64,000 nucleotides of DNA from Bacillota bacterium (GTDB lineage Bacteria > Bacillota > Clostridia > Christensenellales > SZUA-584), in assembly GCA_023460085.1 (NCBI GenBank), contig JAEWRI010000034.1:49244-113243 (forward strand), in the 5' to 3' direction. The notes beneath the pieces were generated by a model. It was not told the DNA's origin. It made no database searches and saw only the letters and a list, made by a program, of their open reading frames with translations. How positions within the stretch are numbered: position 1 is the first letter of the stretch; every line of letters starts with the position of its first letter. Made by a program: the position numbers and the translations under genes. Below, piece after piece: positions 16,109-24,974 of the stretch.

Positions 16109-18748
16109 TTGCAAATGCGGCCCCATGGTATGAAAAAAGAGGAACTGTTCGCGGCGTTCGGGACGGGCGAGCAAGGTCTTTCGGAACCGGAAGCGCTCCG
16201 CCGTTTGGAGGAGCATGGCGCCAATGCGTTGAAGGAAGGCAAAAAGCGCACGCTGTTTGCCATTATACTGAGCCAGTTTAAAAATCTGATGATACTGGTG
16301 CTGGCCGCTGCCGCGGTGATCAGTCTGGTGGCCGAGCCAGAGGGCGGTTTTACAGACGCTGTCATCATATTCGCGGTGATACTGCTGAACGTGGTGATGG
16401 GCACCGTGCAGGAAAGCCGCGCGGAGGCCGCGCTGGAGGCGCTGAAGAAACTCTCCGCGCCCGGTGCCAACGTGCTGCGCGGCGGCACAGCGCATACTGT
16501 AAAGTCGTCGGAAGTGGTAACGGGGGACATCGTGCTGCTGGCCGCGGGAGATTTTGTTCCCGCCGACATGCGCCTCATATCCTCCGCATCGCTGCGTGTG
16601 GATGAGTCCATGCTGACGGGCGAGTCGGTGCCCGCCGAAAAATCCGCTGAAGCCGCACTGGAGGACGAAACGCCGCTGGCCGAGCGCATCAACATGGCGT
16701 ACTCCGGCACAAGCGTAGTGTACGGGCGCGCCGTGGGCGTTGTTACCGCTACGGGCATGGATACGGAGATAGGCAAGATTGCGGACGCGCTGCAGGGCGC
16801 GGCGGAGAGCGAGACGCCGCTGCAAAAGCGCATGTCGGGGCTTTCGCGCACGCTGTCCGTGATGGTGCTTGCGATAGCGGCGGTGGTATTCGGGGCGGGG
16901 CTGCTTACGGGCCGCACCGCGCTCGATATGTTCCTCGTCGCGGTGAGCCTTGCCGTCGCAGCCATACCGGAAGGGCTTGCCACGGTGGTGACGCTGCTGC
17001 TGACGATGGGCGTGCAGAAGATGTCGCGGCGCGGCGCGATTATCCGCCGCCTGCCCGCGGTGGAGACGCTGGGAAGCACGAGCGTTATCTGCTCTGATAA
17101 GACCGGTACGCTGACGCAGAACCGGATGACGGTGATGAAGATCTACGCAGACGGCGCGGAAACGGGCTCGGAATCGCCCGGAGACTCGCGGGAGCTTGAA
17201 TTGCTGGAGCGCGCTTTCCTGCTTTGCAACGACACGCAGGAGTCACGGGCGGACGGGCAGGCGAAGCTCGTGGGGGATCCCACGGAGACGGCGCTGTACG
17301 CATTTGCCGGGCGGCGCGGAAATGCGCGGGAGGTTCTGGGGCGGTACCCGCGCGTATACGAGATTCCCTTCGATTCGGAGCGCAAGCTGATGAGCACCGT
17401 CAACGGCGCGGAGTCGCCTGTGCTGTACGTGAAGGGCGCGCCCGACGAGCTGCTGGCGCGGTGTACGCACATTTCGCGGGGCGGACAGGTGACGGAGATG
17501 ACACAGGCGTACCGCGAGGCCATCGACGCGGCCAACGCAGGCATGGCGGCGGAAGCGCTGCGCGTGCTGGCGGCGGCATACCGGCCGCTTCAGGAGGTGC
17601 CGCACAAGCCGGAAGGCCTGGAGAACGGCCTCGTGTTTCTGGGGCTGGCGGGCATGATAGATCCGCCGCGGCCCGAGGCAGGTGAGGCGGTAGCCCTGTG
17701 CCGCAGCGCGGGCATACGGCCGGTGATGATCACAGGAGACCATAAGCTGACCGCGGTCGCCATCGCGCGCAAGCTGGGCATACTGGGCGAAGGCGACGCG
17801 GCGCTGACAGGCGCGGAGCTGGATACGCTGGACGACGCGGCGCTGGATGAAAAACTGATGCATATCGGCGTGTATGCCCGGGTAGCGCCGGAGCACAAGG
17901 TACGCATCGTAAAAGCGTTTCAGCGCAAGGGCAACATCGTCGCGATGACGGGCGATGGTGTCAACGACGCCCCGGCGCTGAAGGCCGCGGATATTGGTGT
18001 GGGAATGGGCATCACCGGCACGGAGGTTTCCAAGAGCGCGTCCGACATGGTGCTGACCGACGATAACTTCGCGACCATCGTGAAGGCGGTGGAAGAAGGC
18101 CGCCGCATATTCCGTAATATTAAGAAGGCGGTGCAGTACCTGCTTTCCACGAACCTCTCGGAGGTGGTCACGCTGCTGGTGGGAACGCTGGCGGCGCAGA
18201 CCGTGCTGTATCCCGTGCAGATACTGTGGATTAACCTCGTTACCGATACACTGCCGGCACTGGCTCTGGGCATGGAGCCAGCACCAAGGCACGTGATGCA
18301 GCAAAAGCCGCGACGCGCGGGCGAAAGCTTCTTCGCGGGCGGCATGGCGTGGGAGATGGGGCTTTACGGTGCGGTGATGAGCGCGCTTACGCTGGGCATA
18401 TACTTTTTGTCGCTGATGTGGTATGGTGACCACGAGGTTTCCGCCACGATGGCGTTCCTGACGCTGGGGCTTGTACAGCTGTTCCACGCGTACAACATTC
18501 GGACAGGACACCGCACGGTATTCTCCGGTTTTGGCCTCAATCCTTGGATGCACGGCGCGTTCGCGCTGTCGGCGCTGCTGCAGGTTGCAGTTGCGGCATT
18601 TACGCCCGTCGCTGCGTTTTTCCGGGCGGTACCGCTCTCTGCGGCGCAATGGTTGATCGTCGCGGGTTTCTCCGCCGCAATCGTACCGCTGGCTGAGATC
18701 GCCAAGGCGGTGATGCGGGCTCTGAAGCGCGGGAAGGATAAGGCATGA
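16109..18748 (+). CDS. P2-type cation-transporting ATPase (Ca2+/Mn2+ type)
   Basis: Membrane pump of about 879 residues. It has the actuator motif MLTGES near 169, phosphorylation motif CSDKTGTLTQNRM with Asp near 330, nucleotide-domain KGAPDELL, hinge MTGDGVNDAPALKAADIG near 614, and about ten membrane segments. Ion-site helices read AAIPEGLATVV (M4) and NLVTDTLPALALGMEP (M6), the pattern of bacterial Ca2+/Mn2+ P2A pumps and not of Na/K or heavy-metal pumps. Control by a Mn2+ riboswitch points to Mn2+ export, though Ca2+ cannot be excluded. AAGGAAGG at 16095-16102 fits TTG 16109 or ATG 16115; the conserved part begins at MKKEEL (16130). The stop overlaps the next gene. Confidence 0.93.
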   Translation: MQMRPHGMKKEELFAAFGTGEQGLSEPEALRRLEEHGANALKEGKKRTLFAIILSQFKNLMILVLAAAAVISLVAEPEGGFTDAVIIFAVILLNVVMGTVQESRAEAALEALKKLSAPGANVLRGGTAHTVKSSEVVTGDIVLLAAGDFVPADMRLISSASLRVDESMLTGESVPAEKSAEAALEDETPLAERINMAYSGTSVVYGRAVGVVTATGMDTEIGKIADALQGAAESETPLQKRMSGLSRTLSVMVLAIAAVVFGAGLLTGRTALDMFLVAVSLAVAAIPEGLATVVTLLLTMGVQKMSRRGAIIRRLPAVETLGSTSVICSDKTGTLTQNRMTVMKIYADGAETGSESPGDSRELELLERAFLLCNDTQESRADGQAKLVGDPTETALYAFAGRRGNAREVLGRYPRVYEIPFDSERKLMSTVNGAESPVLYVKGAPDELLARCTHISRGGQVTEMTQAYREAIDAANAGMAAEALRVLAAAYRPLQEVPHKPEGLENGLVFLGLAGMIDPPRPEAGEAVALCRSAGIRPVMITGDHKLTAVAIARKLGILGEGDAALTGAELDTLDDAALDEKLMHIGVYARVAPEHKVRIVKAFQRKGNIVAMTGDGVNDAPALKAADIGVGMGITGTEVSKSASDMVLTDDNFATIVKAVEEGRRIFRNIKKAVQYLLSTNLSEVVTLLVGTLAAQTVLYPVQILWINLVTDTLPALALGMEPAPRHVMQQKPRRAGESFFAGGMAWEMGLYGAVMSALTLGIYFLSLMWYGDHEVSATMAFLTLGLVQLFHAYNIRTGHRTVFSGFGLNPWMHGAFALSALLQVAVAAFTPVAAFFRAVPLSAAQWLIVAGFSAAIVPLAEIAKAVMRALKRGKDKA

Positions 18749-19530
18749 TAGACTACCACGTCCATTCGGATATCTCGGCCGATTGCCGTGTTCCCATGGC
18801 GGACATGGCAGCGGCGGCAGCCGCAGCGGGTATCCGGGAGGTGTGCTTTACCGAACACATCGATCTGGGGCTGGTCGACGCGCCGGACTTTACCGTGGAT
18901 TTTGCGCGTTATTGCACCGCGTTTGCGGAAACGCGTGAGGCATACCCGCAGCTTGTCCTCCGTATGGGCATTGAAGCGGGGCTTGATCTGCGCACCAAGG
19001 ATGACGTCCTTCCCCAGCTTACCGGCTTGGACTATGTGATAGGATCGCAGCATCTCGTGTATGGGGAGGATCCCTATTACCAGAAAATTTGGGACAAGCG
19101 CCCCCAGCGGCAGATTTATGATGAATATCTGCAGGAGTCGCTGCGCTCCGTTCAGGGCTGTGATTACTTTGATGTATTGGGGCACCTTGGTTACATCGCC
19201 AAGTTCTGTCCGTATCCGGACAAGCTGATGCGTTATACTGATTTCACAGATGCCATTGATGCGATACTGCGTATTCTGGTCGAGCGGGGCAAAGGCCTTG
19301 AGGTCAATACCAACGGTCTTTACATGACATCCTCGACCATGCCGGAGACCGCCATCATCCGTCGCTACCGTGCGCTAGGCGGAGAGATCGTCACGGTGGG
19401 CTCCGACGCGCATTATGAATCCGTCGTGGGCCATGCGGTGCCGGAAACGCTGGCGCTGCTGAAGGAAGTGGGCTTCAATTATGTATGCGCGTTCGATGCG
19501 CGAAAGCCGCGGTTCGTTCCGATAGCGTAA
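18745..19530 (+). CDS. PHP-domain phosphatase (histidinol-phosphatase-like)
   Basis: 261 residues of the HisK/PHP type. DYHVHSD near the N-terminus gives the first metal His pair, FTEHIDLG the next, IGSQHLVYG a central His, FDVLGHLGYIAKF another, and VGSDAHYESVVG the C-terminal Asp-His. Together these make a trinuclear metal site. HisK dephosphorylates histidinol phosphate in histidine synthesis, but many PHP relatives act on other phosphoesters and no his gene is nearby, so the substrate is open. ATG 18745 overlaps the ATPase stop (ATGA), so it is co-translated with the pump and therefore likely under the same riboswitch. Confidence 0.82.
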   Translation: MIDYHVHSDISADCRVPMADMAAAAAAAGIREVCFTEHIDLGLVDAPDFTVDFARYCTAFAETREAYPQLVLRMGIEAGLDLRTKDDVLPQLTGLDYVIGSQHLVYGEDPYYQKIWDKRPQRQIYDEYLQESLRSVQGCDYFDVLGHLGYIAKFCPYPDKLMRYTDFTDAIDAILRILVERGKGLEVNTNGLYMTSSTMPETAIIRRYRALGGEIVTVGSDAHYESVVGHAVPETLALLKEVGFNYVCAFDARKPRFVPIA

Positions 19531-19613
19531 TACGATGCCCGCACTGCCGCCAATCAGCCGCAACGCCACAGTTTCGTTTGATTGGCTCCCGAAAGGCTTT
19601 TATGGGCGCTATC
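19521..19613. other. Structured intergenic region between the phosphatase and trkH
   Basis: Nested inverted repeats: GATAGCG (19521-19527, overlapping the phosphatase stop) with CGCTATC (19607-19613), and inside it GCCAATCA (19549-19556) with TGATTGGC (19579-19586). No T run follows directly, so a plain terminator is not evident. It may be a terminator variant, an mRNA-stability structure or chance. Confidence 0.35.
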
Positions 19614-19627
19614 GCGTAACCTTAAGC

Positions 19628-19657
19628 TTGATTTGTGTCAGCAGCCGATGATATAAT
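19628..19657 (+). promoter_or_regulatory. Probable sigma-A promoter of the potassium uptake genes
   Basis: TTGATT (19628-19633), an 18-base spacer and TATAAT (19652-19657), about 20 bases before the trkH start, giving a very short leader. A c-di-AMP riboswitch, common before such genes in Firmicutes, does not fit in this space. Confidence 0.65.
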
Positions 19658-19676
19658 GCGGCTCATGGTGTAATTG

Positions 19677-21065
19677 ATGATGAAAACGCTTTTAAATAAA
19701 ATGAAATTTAAACCAGAGCAGGTTATCATCGGAGGCTTTGCGCTGCTGATACTTTTCGGCGCGGTGCTTCTTTGCTTGCCTGTCTCCACGTATCGGGGGG
19801 AACACACCTCCTTTCTGGATGCGTTGTTTACCTCCACATCCGCGGTCTGCGTGACGGGCCTTGTAGTCGTGGATACCGGTTCACATTTCACGCTGTTTGG
19901 TCAGCTTGTGATATTGGGTTTGATTCAAATAGGCGGGCTCGGGGTGATGACCGTAATGTCCACGGTCTTCATCATCCTTGGCAAGCGCATTACGCTGAGC
20001 GAACGTCTGCTGATACAAAATCAGCTGGGCGAGGACAACCTTTCGGGCATGGTGCGACTGATTATCCGCGTCATCAGGGTAACGCTGATAGCCGAAGGGC
20101 TTGGGGTGGTGGCGCTCTGTACAAGGCTTGTTCCCATGTACGGCCTGAAGGGCGTCTACTTCAGCGTATTTCACTCTATTTCGGCTTTTTGCAATGCGGG
20201 GTTCGATGTATTCGGGCGCGTAACAGGCCAGTATTCCAGCATCACTGCCTTTGCCAACGATCCTGTCATCGTAGGTACGATTATGGCGCTCATTGTCGCG
20301 GGCGGCCTGGGGTTTATGGTGGTAGCGGATATATTCAGTCCGGTCCGTATCCGCCAGCACAAGAAGCTGACGCGCTATTCAAAGTTCGTGCTGCTGCTTA
20401 CCGGTATCATGATAGTGCTGGGTGCCGGAATGTTCTGGCTGTTTGAACTGCCCAATCCCGATACGCTTGGCTCGAAGGATCTCACCGTGACAGGGAAGAT
20501 TGTAGGCGGGCTGTTCCAGTCGGTAACACCTCGTACCGCGGGATACAATACGTTCGATCAGAATGCCATGACGCCTGCGGGCAAGCTGGTGACGATGGTA
20601 CTGATGTTCATCGGCGCGTCCCCTTCCGGTACGGGCGGCGGTATCAAAACCACCACGTTCGCCGTGGTCATGCTCTTTTCCCTTTCCACGGTATTGGGAC
20701 GCAAGGAACCTAAGGTGCTAGACAGGCGACTTGCGGCGGATACGATACGCCGTGCGGTTACCATCACGGTACTGAGCCTGCTGCTGGTGGGCGTGGCCTT
20801 CCTGGCCGTCACCGCGGTAGAGGGACGGCGCGGCGGGCCGTTTACATTTGAAAACATATTCTTTGAAGTGCTGTCGGCGTTTGGCACGGTGGGACTCAGC
20901 TGCGGCTTGACGCCGTATCTCAGCGCGGCAAGCCGCCTGATACTGATATTTGTAATGTTTGCGGGACGCGTGGGCTTTATGACGCTCGTCGTCGCACTCT
21001 CCAGCCGCAGGCATAAGGACGAACTCAATATTCGCTATCCGGAAGCGAGATTTATGGTAGGGTAG
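19677..21065 (+). CDS. trkH: Potassium uptake channel subunit TrkH/KtrB
   Basis: Membrane subunit of a Ktr/Trk potassium uptake system, about 462 residues. It has four pore-loop repeats, seen as STSAVCVTGLVVVD, HSISAFCNAGFDVFG, QSVTPRTAGYNTFD and LSAFGTVGLSCGL. The filter glycines (TG, AG, AG, VG) are in the expected loops. SPSGTGGGIKTTTFAVV follows the third loop. ATG 19677 and 19680 are both possible, and the ribosome binding site is weak. It is followed two bases later by the regulatory subunit gene, giving a complete two-gene system. The length fits the KtrB type better than E. coli TrkH. Confidence 0.93.
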   Translation: MMKTLLNKMKFKPEQVIIGGFALLILFGAVLLCLPVSTYRGEHTSFLDALFTSTSAVCVTGLVVVDTGSHFTLFGQLVILGLIQIGGLGVMTVMSTVFIILGKRITLSERLLIQNQLGEDNLSGMVRLIIRVIRVTLIAEGLGVVALCTRLVPMYGLKGVYFSVFHSISAFCNAGFDVFGRVTGQYSSITAFANDPVIVGTIMALIVAGGLGFMVVADIFSPVRIRQHKKLTRYSKFVLLLTGIMIVLGAGMFWLFELPNPDTLGSKDLTVTGKIVGGLFQSVTPRTAGYNTFDQNAMTPAGKLVTMVLMFIGASPSGTGGGIKTTTFAVVMLFSLSTVLGRKEPKVLDRRLAADTIRRAVTITVLSLLLVGVAFLAVTAVEGRRGGPFTFENIFFEVLSAFGTVGLSCGLTPYLSAASRLILIFVMFAGRVGFMTLVVALSSRRHKDELNIRYPEARFMVG

Positions 21066-21067
21066 AT

Positions 21068-21727
21068 ATGGAAAGAAAACAGTTTATTGTAATCGGCATG
21101 GGAAGGTTCGGACAAAGCGTGGCGCGCTGCCTTACGGCTATGGGCAAGGAGGTGCTTGCCGTTGATAAAGGGGAGGAAAATATCAACGACATTGCTCCCT
21201 TTGTTACGCACGCGGTGCAGGCGGATGCCACCGACGAGAAGACGCTGAGCGCGCTGGGCTTGCGCAACTTTGATGTGGCGGTTGTCACCATCGGGGACGA
21301 CATCCAGGCCAGCATACTCGTGACGCTGCTGTGCAAGGAGTTGGGCGTGGGGTTTGTGGTTGCCAAGGCACAGAGCGATCTGCACGCAAAGGTACTGCTG
21401 AAGATCGGCGCGGACAAGGTGGTATTTCCTGAAAGGGATATGGGCATGCGGCTGGCGCACAACCTGGCGGCCGCCAACGTCATAGACTATATCCAGGTCT
21501 CGGGGGATTTAAGCGTGCTGGAAGTAGGTGCTCTGGATATATGGGCCGAAAAGAGCCTGATGGACCTGGATTTCCGCATGAAATACGGGGCCAATGTCAT
21601 CGCAATCAAGGGCAAGGACGGAAAGCTGAATACGTTGCCGCGAGGCGATGACGTGATCCATAAGGGAGATACCCTCATTGTCGTCGGACAGGCTACCGAT
21701 ATTGCCCGTCTTGAAAAAGTGCAATAA
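21068..21727 (+). CDS. trkA: Potassium uptake regulatory subunit TrkA/KtrA
   Basis: Cytoplasmic RCK subunit of 219 residues that gates the TrkH/KtrB channel. The N-terminal Rossmann fold has VIGMGRFGQSVA (GxGxxG nucleotide loop) and the acidic end of the second strand in LAVDKGEE, with a TVGDD-like TIGDDIQAS segment after it. The C-terminal RCK-C domain (about 135-219: VSGDLSVLEV, DDVIHKGDTLIVVG) is the usual c-di-AMP or nucleotide-binding module. The single RCK unit and length match KtrA and not the doubled E. coli TrkA. The start lies two bases after trkH. Confidence 0.92.
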   Translation: MERKQFIVIGMGRFGQSVARCLTAMGKEVLAVDKGEENINDIAPFVTHAVQADATDEKTLSALGLRNFDVAVVTIGDDIQASILVTLLCKELGVGFVVAKAQSDLHAKVLLKIGADKVVFPERDMGMRLAHNLAAANVIDYIQVSGDLSVLEVGALDIWAEKSLMDLDFRMKYGANVIAIKGKDGKLNTLPRGDDVIHKGDTLIVVGQATDIARLEKVQ

Positions 21728-21735
21728 TAAGCAGA

Positions 21736-21762
21736 TGGCACGGTATTTTCGGTACCGTGCCA
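21736..21762 (+). terminator. Hairpin after trkA
   Basis: TGGCACGGTA (21736-21745) and TACCGTGCCA (21753-21762) form a perfect 10-bp stem with a 7-base loop. The bases after it are pyrimidine-rich but not a clean T run, so termination is likely but not certain. Confidence 0.6.
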
Positions 21763-22188
21763 CTCGCTTCTTCACGAAGTATATGTTGCCGTCAGACGGC
21801 GTGCGCAAGGGCGATGCTCAAAGCGGTCGTCCCGCCTGCGGATCCTGGCCTCATCGGCAGCCGGCGCATCCGGATGGCCTGAAATACCTCTCGCCCAAAC
21901 GATGTTTAGTTTTAGCCTTACAGCGCCATGGCCTTGGTTTAAATGACGCAACGCCGCAAATGGCTCCGGCTCTGGCAACACATTCTTACAACCCTATTAT
22001 GCGCAGTTTTCACATAAATATTGATGCAATTTTTGTGTATACGCAGCTTTGGGCAGGTATACGGCTGTTATGCAGGAATCGGACGAACCAATTTCATCTT
22101 TGGGCTAAAGAGCCGCGATTTCTGCGCTGTTTCTAAAAGATAATGCAATATTTTTACCTTTCTCCGTCGAAGCTGGGCTTGTTTTCTA
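21763..22188. other. Gene-free stretch before the glutamate synthase operon
   Basis: About 425 bases with no coding frame that has a ribosome binding site or recognisable product on either strand. The first ~200 bases are GC-rich, the rest AT-rich. I checked for tRNA, tmRNA, SRP RNA and RNase P core sequences and saw none. A decayed gene or an unrecognised small RNA is possible. Confidence 0.5.
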
Positions 22189-22217
22189 TTGATTTTTTAT
22201 ATATCGGATTGTATAAT
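22189..22217 (+). promoter_or_regulatory. Probable sigma-A promoter of the glutamate synthase operon
   Basis: TTGATT (22189-22194), 17 bases, TATAAT (22212-22217). Transcription would start near 22224, leaving a leader of about 150 bases before the first start codon. Confidence 0.7.
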
Positions 22218-22276
22218 GGTACAGCCAGCACGGGGATTTATGCCCCAACATATGAGTGAGCAATGGAAGAAGAAAC

Positions 22277-22328
22277 AAGGACGTTTCAGATGGGCTGTGA
22301 AATAGCCCGGCTTGGCGTCTTTATTTTT
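22277..22328 (+). promoter_or_regulatory. Candidate attenuator hairpin in the glutamate synthase leader
   Basis: AAGGACG (22277-22283) can pair with CGTCTTT (22316-22322), enclosing a second stem GGGCT (22292-22296) with AGCCC (22304-22308). A run of five T follows at 22324-22328. It lies between the promoter and the first gene of a nitrogen-assimilation operon. I cannot match it to a known riboswitch class. Confidence 0.4.
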
Positions 22329-22373
22329 CATATCGCAGCGTATCACAGAACGCGGCGGATGAGGGGGAGAAGC

Positions 22374-23462
22374 ATGTTAAAAGAGGGGCAACAGAGAATA
22401 CCGTCCGGATGCGCGATAAGCGGTATACTCAACCGCAAGGGCGACCGGTTTTCGGGCGAGACCATACTGACCTCGATAGCGCTGATGCGCGAACGCAGCA
22501 ATGGCTTGGGCGGCGGTTTTGCCGCTTATGGGATTTATCCGCAGTACGCGGATCTCTATGCGCTGCATGTCTTTTATGACAACCTGACCGCGAAAGCCAA
22601 CGCCGAAGAGTTTATCAATCGTCATTTCGAGGTGGAAAGCGCGGGCAAAATACCCACGCGCAAAACCAAGGACGTGGACAACAGTCCGCTGATTTGGCGT
22701 TACTTCGTGACGCCGCGCCGCTTTAAAATGCAGGAATCGGAGATCGACGAGCGGGAGTACGTCGCGCGGTGCGTTTTCCGCATCAACGGAGAATACGACG
22801 GCGCGTACGTGTTTTCTTCGGGCAAAAACATGGGCGCTTTCAAGGGCGTGGGCTATCCCGAGGACATCGGGCGCTTCTATATGATAGAGACGTACGATGC
22901 GTACCTGTGGACATCGCACGGGCGGTTTCCGACCAATACGCCCGGCTGGTGGGGCGGCGCGCATCCCTTTACGCTGCTGGACTGGTCCATCGTACACAAC
23001 GGCGAGATTTCTTCTTACGACGCCAATAGACGGTTCGTGGAGATGTTTGGGTACAAATGTACGCTGATGACCGACACGGAAGTCATCACATACCTGTTCG
23101 ATCTGCTGATCCGCAAGCACGGTATGAGCCTGAAGGAAGCGGTGGATGTGGTGGCCGCTCCGTTCTGGCGCGAGATCGAGCTAATGGACGAGAAGGAGCG
23201 CAAGCGCTATGAAGCCATTCGCGCGGTGTACGCCAGCGCGCTGATCAACGGGCCGTTCTCGGTAATCCTGGGCTTTTCGGGCGGCATGATGGCGCTTAAC
23301 GACAGAATTAAACTGCGGCCTCTGGTGGCTGCGGAGAAGGGCGACACGCTGTATGTCGCGAGCGAGGAAGCGGCGATCCGCGTGATTTGCTCCAATCCCG
23401 ACAGGGTTTGGGCACCCAGCGGCGGAGAGCCGGTCATCGGATTGGTGGAGGGCAAAAAATGA
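22374..23462 (+). CDS. Glutamate synthase, class II glutamine amidotransferase domain protein
   Basis: Stand-alone version of the amidotransferase part of glutamate synthase, about 362 residues. It hydrolyses glutamine to glutamate plus ammonia. The likely catalytic Cys is internal, in PSGCAISGIL near residue 13. It would need propeptide removal, as in archaeal-type enzymes. NTPGWWGGAHPF and VHNGEISSYDANRRF are the glutamine-binding segments, and LMTDTEVITYL follows. GAGGGGGAG just before ATG 22374 fixes the start; the frame is open upstream but lacks a ribosome binding site. First gene of a five-gene operon in which the domains of a normally single large protein are separate. Confidence 0.9.
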   Translation: MLKEGQQRIPSGCAISGILNRKGDRFSGETILTSIALMRERSNGLGGGFAAYGIYPQYADLYALHVFYDNLTAKANAEEFINRHFEVESAGKIPTRKTKDVDNSPLIWRYFVTPRRFKMQESEIDEREYVARCVFRINGEYDGAYVFSSGKNMGAFKGVGYPEDIGRFYMIETYDAYLWTSHGRFPTNTPGWWGGAHPFTLLDWSIVHNGEISSYDANRRFVEMFGYKCTLMTDTEVITYLFDLLIRKHGMSLKEAVDVVAAPFWREIELMDEKERKRYEAIRAVYASALINGPFSVILGFSGGMMALNDRIKLRPLVAAEKGDTLYVASEEAAIRVICSNPDRVWAPSGGEPVIGLVEGKK

Positions 23463-24964
23463 GTTTGCAGCTTGGATGGCCGGATTATCTGGTCGAGCGG
23501 GATGAAAACCGCTGTATACAATGTGAGGTGTGCGCGAAGCAGTGTGCCAACGAGGTGCACCGCCTCGATCCGGATACGGGCAAGATGGTAGCGGACGAGA
23601 TGAAGTGCGTGGATTGTCATCGCTGTGTGGTGATGTGTCCCACGCGCGCGCTGAAGATTCGCGTCAACGATTTGGACTTTAAGCCCAACGCGAACTGGTC
23701 GTCCGACGCAATCAAGGAGATATACAAGCAGGCGGCTACCGGCGGCGTGCTGCAGTCCGGCATGGGCAACCCGAAGCCCTATCCCATCTACTGGGATAAG
23801 ATGTTGATCAACGCCTCGCAGGTGACGAACCCTTCCATCGATCCGCTGCGCGAACCCATGGAAACGGGTGTGTTCTTAGGCCGTAAGCCCGCGAAGCTGG
23901 AGTTTAACGCGGATGGCAGCCTGAAGACCAAGATGCCGCCGCAGATCAAGCTTGCGGTACCCATCATGTTCTCGGCGATGTCGTTCGGTTCCATATCGGG
24001 CAACGCGCACGAGTCGCTGGCGCGCGCGGCAACGGCGCTTGGTACGCTTTATAACACGGGCGAGGGCGGGCTTGCGCAGGAGTTTTACAAGTACGGACCC
24101 AACACGATTGTACAGGTAGCATCGGGGCGTTTTGGCGTGCACCCGGGATATTTGAACGCGGGCGCGATGCTCGAAATTAAAATCGGCCAGGGCGCGAAGC
24201 CGGGCTTTGGAGGGCATCTTCCCGGCCAGAAGGTGGATGAAGCGGTTTCCCGGGCGCGGATGATTCCTGTGGGCAGCGACGCGCTGTCGCCGTTCCCGCA
24301 TCACGACATCTATTCCATAGAGGATTTACGGCAGCTGATATACTCGCTGAAGGAAGCGACCAACTATACCAAGCCGGTTTGTGTCAAAATCGCGGCGGTG
24401 CATAACGCCGCGGCGATTGCCTCCGGTATCGCGCGCGCGGGCGCGGATGTCATTGCTATCGACGGCTTCCGCGGCGGCACGGGCTCCGCGCCGACCCGGA
24501 CGAGAGATCATGTGGGCATACCGGTGGAGCTGGCATTGGCCGCTATCGACCAGCGCCTGCGGGACGAAGGTATCCGCAACGAGGTGTCGGTGGTGGTGGC
24601 GGGCAGCATCCGGAGCAGCGCGGACGTTGTCAAGGCCATTGCGCTGGGCGCGGACGCGGTGTACATTGCTTCCGCGGCGCTGATTGCGCTGGGCTGCCAT
24701 ATGTGCCAGACGTGTTACACGGGCAAGTGCAACTGGGGTATCGCGACGCAGCGCGAGGACCTCGTCAAGCGGCTCAATCCCGATGTGGGTGCGGAGCGGC
24801 TTATCAACATGATTACCGGATGGAAGCACGAGATCGACGAGATGCTGGGCGGCATGGGCATCAACGCCATCGAGAGCCTGCGCGGCAACCGGCTGATGCT
24901 GCGCGGTGTGGGGCTTTCGCAGAAGGAGCTCGACATTCTGGGCATCATGCACGCGGGAGAATAG
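23459..24964 (+). CDS. Glutamate synthase, FMN-dependent synthase domain with N-terminal ferredoxin
   Basis: 501 residues. The first ~80 carry two 4Fe-4S motifs (CIQCEVCAKQC, CVDCHRCVVMC). The rest is the alpha/beta barrel that makes two glutamates from 2-oxoglutarate and ammonia, with SAMSFGSISGNAHESLA, YNTGEGG, GGHLPGQKVD, IDGFRGGTGSAPTRTRDHVG and the 3Fe-4S cysteine cluster CHMCQTCYTGKCNWG. This matches the archaeal-type GltB core. Start ATG 23459 overlaps the stop of the amidotransferase gene, so ammonia-producing and ammonia-using parts are made together. Confidence 0.93.
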   Translation: MSLQLGWPDYLVERDENRCIQCEVCAKQCANEVHRLDPDTGKMVADEMKCVDCHRCVVMCPTRALKIRVNDLDFKPNANWSSDAIKEIYKQAATGGVLQSGMGNPKPYPIYWDKMLINASQVTNPSIDPLREPMETGVFLGRKPAKLEFNADGSLKTKMPPQIKLAVPIMFSAMSFGSISGNAHESLARAATALGTLYNTGEGGLAQEFYKYGPNTIVQVASGRFGVHPGYLNAGAMLEIKIGQGAKPGFGGHLPGQKVDEAVSRARMIPVGSDALSPFPHHDIYSIEDLRQLIYSLKEATNYTKPVCVKIAAVHNAAAIASGIARAGADVIAIDGFRGGTGSAPTRTRDHVGIPVELALAAIDQRLRDEGIRNEVSVVVAGSIRSSADVVKAIALGADAVYIASAALIALGCHMCQTCYTGKCNWGIATQREDLVKRLNPDVGAERLINMITGWKHEIDEMLGGMGINAIESLRGNRLMLRGVGLSQKELDILGIMHAGE

Positions 24965-24974
24965 TGAGGGCAAT

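Noticed and set aside
22263..22373. N-terminal extension of the glutamine amidotransferase
   Set aside because: ATG 22263 has no ribosome binding site, while ATG 22374 has GAGGGGGAG and matches the short propeptide of the family.
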